Shown piece after piece: positions 7,204 through 11,570 of a stretch of 11,570 nucleotides of DNA. The notes beneath the pieces are model-generated. The model was not told the DNA's origin. It saw only the letters and a list, made by a program, of their open reading frames with translations, and searched no databases. The translations under genes were made by a program, and so were the position numbers. Source of the stretch: Rhodospirillales bacterium (GTDB taxonomy: Bacteria; Pseudomonadota; Alphaproteobacteria; SMXQ01); contig JAHEKA010000034.1 in assembly GCA_024638585.1 (NCBI GenBank), positions 1-11,570 on the forward strand. Direction: 5' to 3'. Numbering within the stretch: position 1 is the stretch's first letter; each line of letters opens with the position of its first letter.

Positions 7204-7618
7204 GGCCGGCGCCTCCCTCTCCTTCGGTTTCGGGATCGCCCTCGACCCCCAGATCGCGCTCCACATCGGGCCGGTGCAGTACCTCTTCGATACGCGTGGA
7301 ATAGTCGAACGAAGTGTCGGCGGTGAAGGTGACGCGCGGCACGAACTTGAGCGCCAGGCTGCGTCCCAACTGGCCGCGAAAATAGCCCTGCGCCCGGTTC
7401 AAAGCCGCCACCACGCGCTCCATGTCGCCGCCGCCCAGCGGCGTGACGAAGGCCGTGGCGTTCTTGAGATCGGGGCTGACACGGACCTCGGTGACGGTGA
7501 TCGAGACCGACGCCAGATCGGGATCGCGAAAATGAGCGTGCTCCAGGATCCGCGCCACTTCGTGGCGCAGTTCCTCACCAACCCGGAGCTGGCGCTGGCT
7601 AGGTGCGCCCAACCGCAT
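7193..7618 (-). CDS. rbfA: 30S ribosome-binding factor A
   Basis: RbfA is a small KH-fold factor that binds immature 30S subunits near the 5' helix of 16S rRNA and is needed for late maturation and cold growth. The product has 141 residues. It opens SQRQLRVGEELRHEVARIL (about 7-25). The KH core follows, with SITVTEVRVSPDLKNATAFVTPLG, ALKFVPRVTFTADTSFDYSTRIEEVL and a conserved FVPRV. The last 20 or so residues are a Glu/Gly-rich tail, a little longer than in E. coli RbfA (about 133 residues). The ATG at 7618 has an AGGA upstream. It lies 54 nt after infB and overlaps truB at its 3' end. Confidence 0.96.
   Translation of the reverse strand: MRLGAPSQRQLRVGEELRHEVARILEHAHFRDPDLASVSITVTEVRVSPDLKNATAFVTPLGGGDMERVVAALNRAQGYFRGQLGRSLALKFVPRVTFTADTSFDYSTRIEEVLHRPDVERDLGVEGDPETEGEGGAGRGT
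7212..7216 (-). promoter_or_regulatory. Ribosome binding site fixing the truB GTG start
   Basis: GGAGG lies within the last codons of rbfA, 8 nt before the GTG at 7203. The alternative ATG at 7266 has no comparable site. Ribosomes finishing rbfA at 7193 could restart here. Confidence 0.65.
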
Positions 7619-7672
7619 ATCCGCTGATCCTATTTCCGGCCAATGGTAGTCGAAGGTGGAGGGGCCGCCCGC

Positions 7673-10237
7673 TTACAGGGTCCGGGCGACTTCCTCGACC
7701 TGGAAGCACTCGATCACGTCGCCCACCTGGATATCCTGGTAATTCTCGATGGCGATGCCGCATTCGGAACCGGCGCGCACTTCGCGGGCCTCTTCCTTGA
7801 AGTGCTTGAGCGTCTGAAGGTTGCCCTCGTAGACCACCACGTCGTCGCGCAACAGCCGCACCTTGGACTCCCGGCGCACCGTCCCGTCGGTCACCAGACA
7901 GCCGGCGATGCGTCCCACCTTGGAGATGTTGAACACCTCGCGCACTTCGGCAGTGCCCAGCTGGGTTTCCTTGATGGCGGGCTCGAGCATGCCCGAAAGC
8001 GCCTGCTTCACGTCGTTGGTGACGTCGTAGATGATCGAATAGTAGCGAATTTCCACATCGTCACGTCGCGCCATGTCCCGGGCCTGGGGATTGGCACGCA
8101 CGTTGAAGCCGATGATCAGGGCATCGGACGCCCTGGCCAGGGTGACATCGGATTCGTTGATGCCGCCAACGGCCGCATGCAGGATCCGCGCCTGCACCTC
8201 ATCGGTGCCGATCTTCTCGATGGCGCCGGTGATGGCCTCTACGGAACCCTGGACATCGGCCTTGATGACGAGCGGCAGTTCCGCGCTCTCGCCGGCGGCG
8301 ATCGATGCCAGCATCTGCTCCACGGTGCCCCGCGCGCCCGCCGCATGGGTCGCATCACGGCTTTGGCGCTGGCGGTATTCGGTCACCTGACGGGCGCGGT
8401 TTTCGTTCTCCACAACCGCGAATTCGTCTCCGGCTGTCGGCGTGCCGTTGAGACCCAACACCTCTACCGGCATGGCGGGCCCCGCCTCTTCGACATTCTG
8501 GCCATGATCGTCGACCAGCGCCCGCACCCGGCCCCATTCCGCGCCGGCCACGAAGATGTCGCCGACCCGCAAGGTCCCGCGGCTGATCAGCACCGTAGCG
8601 ACCGAGCCGCGGCCTTGTTCGACCTTGGCCTCGACCACCACGCCCTGGGCCGGGCAGTCGGGATTGGCCTTGACCTCCAGAATTTCTGACTGCAGCAGGA
8701 TGGCTTCCTCGAGCTTGTCGAGATTGGTCTTGTTCTTGGCCGACACCTCGACCCACAGGATATCGCCGCCATGTCCTTCCAGCGCCACATCGTGCTGCAG
8801 AAGGTCGGTCTTGATGCGATCGGGTTCCGCACCGGGGAGGTCGATCTTGTTGATGGCCACGATCAGCGGCACCTCCGCCGCCTTGGCGTGATGGATCGCC
8901 TCGATCGTCTGGGGCATGATGCCGTCATCGGCGGCCACCACCAGAACCACGATATCCGTGACCTTGGCGCCGCGCGCCCGCATCTGGGTGAACGCCTCAT
9001 GGCCCGGCGTGTCGAGGAAGGTGATCTTCTCGCCCGATTCCATGGTCACCTGATAGGCGCCGATATGCTGGGTGATGCCGCCGGATTCCTTGGCAACAAC
9101 ATCGGTTTCCCTGAGCGCGTCGAGCAACGAGGTCTTGCCGTGGTCGACATGGCCCATGACGGTCACCACAGGGGGGCGCGGCTTGAGACTTTCGGGGGCG
9201 TCGTCGCCGCCGGACAGGCCGACCTCGACGTCGGATTCGCTGACCCGGCGGATCGTGTGGCCGAATTCCGATACGATCAGCTCGGCGGTATCGGCGTCCA
9301 ACGTCTGGTTGATGGTCGCCATGACACCCATGTTCATCAACGCCTTGACCACGTCAGGCGCGCGTTCGGCCATGCGGTTGGCGAGTTCCTGGACGGTAAT
9401 GGTTTCCGGCACCACCACCTCGCGGTAGACCTTCGAGGTCTCGCCCGCGCCCTGCATCGCGGCCTGGGCCCGGCGTTCGCGTTCACGCGCGCGGCGCACC
9501 GAGGCCAGCGAGCGCACCCGCTCTCCGCCCTCGTCGTCCAGCGCTTTCGAGATGGTCAGCTTGCCACGACGCCGGGCGCCGTCCTTGCGCAGAGTGAGCG
9601 ACGGGCGTCCCTTGTCCGCCTTCGCGCCACGTCGGCCGGCACCGCGCTTCTTGGCCTCCTCGTCTTCGCTTTCCATATCGTCCGGCGCAGCGGGGGCGGG
9701 CTTGCCCTTGGCGCCGCGGGCCGGCTTGCCCGAAACCTCGCCCGGGACTTCGGGAAGAGGCTCCGACGGCGGTGTACCGGGGGCCTTCTTGGCCTCTTCC
9801 TCGGCACGCTTCTTGGCTTCCTCGGCTTCGCGTTTGGCCTGTTCGGCCTCTTCCTCGGCACGCTTCTTGGCTTCCTCGGCCTCGCGCTCGGCCCGTTCCG
9901 CATCCTCGATACGGCGGCGCTCCTCATCCCGCTTGGCGTCTTCCAACACCCGCGCGCGCACCGCCAGCTCGCCGCTGGTCAGCTTTTCGCCGGTGGCCGA
10001 TTCCTCGGCTTCGACCGGGATCTCGGCGCCCGGCTTGACCTCCGCCATGCCCCCGCTCTCGGTGGGCGCGTAGGTTCGCTTCTTGCGCACCTCGACGGTG
10101 ACCGCCTTGCTGCGCCCGTGGGAGAAGCTCTGGCGGATCTGTCCCTGCTCCACCGTCTTCTTCAGCTCCAGCTTGCCGGGCCGGGAGAGCGACAGGGGCT
10201 TCTTTTTCGCGTCGGTATCTTTGGTCGTTTCGCTCAT
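7673..10237 (-). CDS. infB: Translation initiation factor IF-2
   Basis: GTPase that brings initiator fMet-tRNA to the 30S subunit and promotes subunit joining. The 854-residue chain starts with an IF2-associated segment common in alphaproteobacteria (about 20-58, KTVEQGQIRQSFSHGRSKAV). A charged Glu/Ala/Lys coiled coil follows (about 95-151) with an 18-residue repeat, then a Pro/Ala and basic linker (150-260) and the IF2 N domain (about 276-335). The G domain has G1 GHVDHGKT (362-369), G2 GITQHIGAY, G3 DTPGH (409-413), G4 NKID (463-466) and G5 SAK (499-501). Domains II, III and the fMet-tRNA-binding C2 domain complete the protein, which ends EVEEVARTL. The ATG at 10237 (MSETTKDTDAKKK) has only a modest Shine-Dalgarno (AGGTTAAGG). 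It sits 31 nt after the YlxR/L7Ae gene. Confidence 0.98.
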   Translation of the reverse strand: MSETTKDTDAKKKPLSLSRPGKLELKKTVEQGQIRQSFSHGRSKAVTVEVRKKRTYAPTESGGMAEVKPGAEIPVEAEESATGEKLTSGELAVRARVLEDAKRDEERRRIEDAERAEREAEEAKKRAEEEAEQAKREAEEAKKRAEEEAKKAPGTPPSEPLPEVPGEVSGKPARGAKGKPAPAAPDDMESEDEEAKKRGAGRRGAKADKGRPSLTLRKDGARRRGKLTISKALDDEGGERVRSLASVRRARERERRAQAAMQGAGETSKVYREVVVPETITVQELANRMAERAPDVVKALMNMGVMATINQTLDADTAELIVSEFGHTIRRVSESDVEVGLSGGDDAPESLKPRPPVVTVMGHVDHGKTSLLDALRETDVVAKESGGITQHIGAYQVTMESGEKITFLDTPGHEAFTQMRARGAKVTDIVVLVVAADDGIMPQTIEAIHHAKAAEVPLIVAINKIDLPGAEPDRIKTDLLQHDVALEGHGGDILWVEVSAKNKTNLDKLEEAILLQSEILEVKANPDCPAQGVVVEAKVEQGRGSVATVLISRGTLRVGDIFVAGAEWGRVRALVDDHGQNVEEAGPAMPVEVLGLNGTPTAGDEFAVVENENRARQVTEYRQRQSRDATHAAGARGTVEQMLASIAAGESAELPLVIKADVQGSVEAITGAIEKIGTDEVQARILHAAVGGINESDVTLARASDALIIGFNVRANPQARDMARRDDVEIRYYSIIYDVTNDVKQALSGMLEPAIKETQLGTAEVREVFNISKVGRIAGCLVTDGTVRRESKVRLLRDDVVVYEGNLQTLKHFKEEAREVRAGSECGIAIENYQDIQVGDVIECFQVEEVARTL
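9791..9880 (-). repeat. 54-bp period repeat within infB
   Basis: A 36-nt stretch beginning ggcctcttcctcggcacg occurs identically at 9791-9826 and 9845-9880, 54 bp apart. On the protein side it encodes two copies of an 18-residue EAEEAKKRAEEEAEQAKR-like unit (residues about 119-151) in the coiled-coil part of IF2. Because it keeps the frame, it is a likely site of copy-number change between strains. Confidence 0.85.
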
Positions 10238-10268
10238 GCCTTAACCTGATCCACTTCCGTATCTAACC

Positions 10269-10925
10269 TTACCCCACCTTGGGGGTGTCGGGAATCGCGT
10301 CGTGACCTCGGGCCCCGGCGCGCACATCGTCCAACCGCGCAAGGGCATCCCCGATCCGGGCCGCCAGCCCGACATCGGTCACCGCCACATGGACCGCATG
10401 ATCGCGGCCGAAGACGGATCCCAGTTCCGCCGCGGTCAGCCCTTCGGCCCGGACACAATCCGCGGCCAGGGCGGCCAGTTTGGCGCGGCCGTCGGCGGCA
10501 CCGTCGCGCGCCGAGATCAAGAGATGCGCGGTCCCGCCCTTCAGCGCGGCGCGGGTCTTTTCGAATCCCGCCACCGCGGCTCCCGCCCGGCGGGCGAGGC
10601 CAATCAGACTTTGGGCTCGGGCCGCAAGTCCGGCTTCGACCCGGTGGGTGAGATCGGCCGGAACCTCGACCGGCCCGCGCTGGGCACGGGCGAATTGGCG
10701 GCCGGTCGCCGCCTGGTCTAGGGCCTCGCGGGTGGCGGCAACCCACAAGCCGCGTCCGGGGAGACCCTGGCCGAGATCGGCCACGACCGAGCCGTCCGGC
10801 CCCTTCACGAAGCGGATCATGCGGGCGCGCGGCAGCACGTCGCCGGTGACGATGCATGTGCGCACGCCGCCAGCGCCATCGGCGCCGGCGGGGCCTGTCC
10901 GCCTGATCTTGGCCGGTGCCGTCAT
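10269..10925 (-). CDS. RNA-binding protein, YlxR (DUF448) fused to L7Ae-like domain
   Basis: Putative RNA-binding protein of the nusA-infB operon. The 218-residue chain has a YlxR domain at about 22-73, with RTCIVTGDVLPRARMIRFV and the diagnostic LPGRGLWVA. An L7Ae/L30e-like domain follows at about 104-195, starting LIGLARRAGAAVAGFEKT and including GTAHLLISARDGA. L7Ae-type folds bind kink-turn RNA; YlxR-family proteins have been linked to RNase P and to transcription, but the role of the fusion is not established. In Bacillus the two domains are separate neighbouring genes (ylxR and ylxQ) in the same position, so this is a fused version. The ATG at 10925 is 9 nt after the nusA stop, with GGAAGG upstream inside nusA. 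The C-terminal 20 residues are low-complexity. Domain assignment is firm; the function is inferred. Confidence 0.9.
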   Translation of the reverse strand: MTAPAKIRRTGPAGADGAGGVRTCIVTGDVLPRARMIRFVKGPDGSVVADLGQGLPGRGLWVAATREALDQAATGRQFARAQRGPVEVPADLTHRVEAGLAARAQSLIGLARRAGAAVAGFEKTRAALKGGTAHLLISARDGAADGRAKLAALAADCVRAEGLTAAELGSVFGRDHAVHVAVTDVGLAARIGDALARLDDVRAGARGHDAIPDTPKVG

Positions 10926-10934
10926 CGGGGTCCG

Positions 10935-11570
10935 TCAGCCTTCCGTTGCCGGTTTGTTGTCTTGCGTGTCGGGCGCCTCGGCCTCGGCAGCGCTTTCGCC
11001 ACCTTCTTCGCCTTCAGCGCCCTCTTCACCCTCTTCACCTTCGCCTTGTTCTTCCTCGCCTTCGTACCAGTGCGCCCGGGCCTCCATGATGATGGCATTG
11101 CCCTCGCTCTCGGTGACGCCGAATTCCTGGAGCAGGCCTTCCTCGCCTTCCTCCTCCGAACCGGACAGCTCGTAGCCGGCACACTCGGCCAGCTGGTCCC
11201 GGGTCTTGATCCCAGCCTTGGCCAGCGCCACCACCATGTCCGAGGTCAAAGAAGGCAACTCGGCGAGATCGTCGGCAATCTCCAGTTCGCGCCGGGTTTC
11301 GGCGAATTTTTCCGCCTGTTCCCTAAGGAAGGTTTCGGCGCGGTTGGCAAGCTCCTGGGCGATGTCTTCGTCGAATCCTTCGATGCTGGTCAGTTCCTCG
11401 ATCGGCACATAGGCCACTTCCTCGATGGAGGTGAACCCTTCGGTGACCAACAGATGGGCGATAACCTCGTCGACATCGAGCGAATCGATGAACATCTGAG
11501 AGCGGTTGCGGAAGAATTCCTGGCGCCGTTCGGATTCCTGGGCCTCGGTGAAGATGCGGATGTCCCAGCC
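10935..11570 (-). CDS. nusA: Transcription termination/antitermination factor NusA (C-terminal part)
   Basis: NusA binds RNA polymerase and nascent RNA and modulates pausing, termination and rRNA antitermination. The last 211 residues are visible; the N-terminal domain, S1 domain and most of the KH domains lie beyond the right edge. The fragment opens with the end of KH2 (GWDIRIFTEAQESERRQEF). Two helix-hairpin-helix acidic repeats follow: about 31-85 (LDVDEVIAHLLVTEGFTSIEEV, SIEGFDEDIAQELANRA) and about 98-170 (DLAELPSLTSDMVVALAKAGIKTRDQL, ending IMEARAHWYEGE). Residues 171-211 are a Glu/Gly-rich acidic tail. The second repeat has an acidic insert (SGSEEEGEEG). This gene heads the visible part of the operon; rimP would be expected upstream of it. 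Confidence 0.96.
   Translation of the reverse strand, partial: GWDIRIFTEAQESERRQEFFRNRSQMFIDSLDVDEVIAHLLVTEGFTSIEEVAYVPIEELTSIEGFDEDIAQELANRAETFLREQAEKFAETRRELEIADDLAELPSLTSDMVVALAKAGIKTRDQLAECAGYELSGSEEEGEEGLLQEFGVTESEGNAIIMEARAHWYEGEEEQGEGEEGEEGAEGEEGGESAAEAEAPDTQDNKPATEG

Noticed and set aside
7204..7266. ATG at 7266 as truB start
   Set aside because: No Shine-Dalgarno, a 74-nt overlap with rbfA, and extra residues not expected for TruB. The GTG at 7203 has GGAGG at good spacing.
7643..8689. 348-codon plus-strand frame opposite the C-terminal half of infB
   Set aside because: Antisense shadow of conserved IF2 domains; no family resemblance.
8771..10249. 492-codon plus-strand frame with a hydrophobic stretch (FGLFLGTLLGFLGLALG) that looks like membrane helices
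   Set aside because: The hydrophobic pattern is the complement of the Glu/Ala/Lys-rich coiled-coil repeat of IF2. It is not a membrane protein.

Overview
The window looks like chromosomal DNA of a high-GC alphaproteobacterium, most likely a member of the Rhodospirillales or a close relative. This rests on an Irr-type Fur-family regulator with a matching iron-control-element palindrome, an infB of alphaproteobacterial layout, a YlxR-L7Ae fusion protein, and the gene order nusA, ylxR/L7Ae, infB, rbfA, truB, rpsO, pnp. The lineage is inferred from protein features and gene order; no search was run. All ten genes lie on the minus strand, so transcription runs from right to left. Long open frames on the plus strand are antisense shadows of these genes.

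Right and centre (about 11570 down to 3733): the conserved transcription-translation operon. In order of transcription it holds nusA (5' end outside the window), a YlxR/L7Ae RNA-binding protein, infB (IF2), rbfA, truB, rpsO (S15) and pnp (PNPase). Spacing is tight and rbfA and truB overlap by 11 nt. Together they cover transcription elongation and antitermination, translation initiation, 30S maturation, tRNA modification and RNA turnover. A strong stem-loop without a U-run separates rpsO from pnp, the place where PNPase autoregulates in enterobacteria.

Middle left (3680-2283): after another strong GC stem comes a nitronate monooxygenase-like TIM-barrel flavoprotein. It carries a C-terminal cysteine cluster suggesting a [4Fe-4S] site. 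Its physiological substrate is unknown.

Left (2135-1): an iron and oxidative-stress cassette. It holds irr, a rubredoxin-less rubrerythrin, and a GlpC/HdrD-like iron-sulfur protein that runs off the left edge. The rubrerythrin has its own near-consensus sigma70 promoter (TTGACA, 16 bp, TATATT). A 19-bp perfect palindrome of Irr-box type ends 2 bp upstream of the -35, so Irr probably controls it. A GC stem-loop lies between the rubrerythrin and the iron-sulfur gene.

I saw no RNA genes, CRISPR, insertion sequences or phage genes, and no gene-free stretch longer than about 150 bp. The window is mainly core genome. The most interesting parts are the Irr/rubrerythrin control region, the Fe-S oxidoreductase beside it, and the unusual NMO-like protein. 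None of these amounts to a clearly new defence or mobile system.
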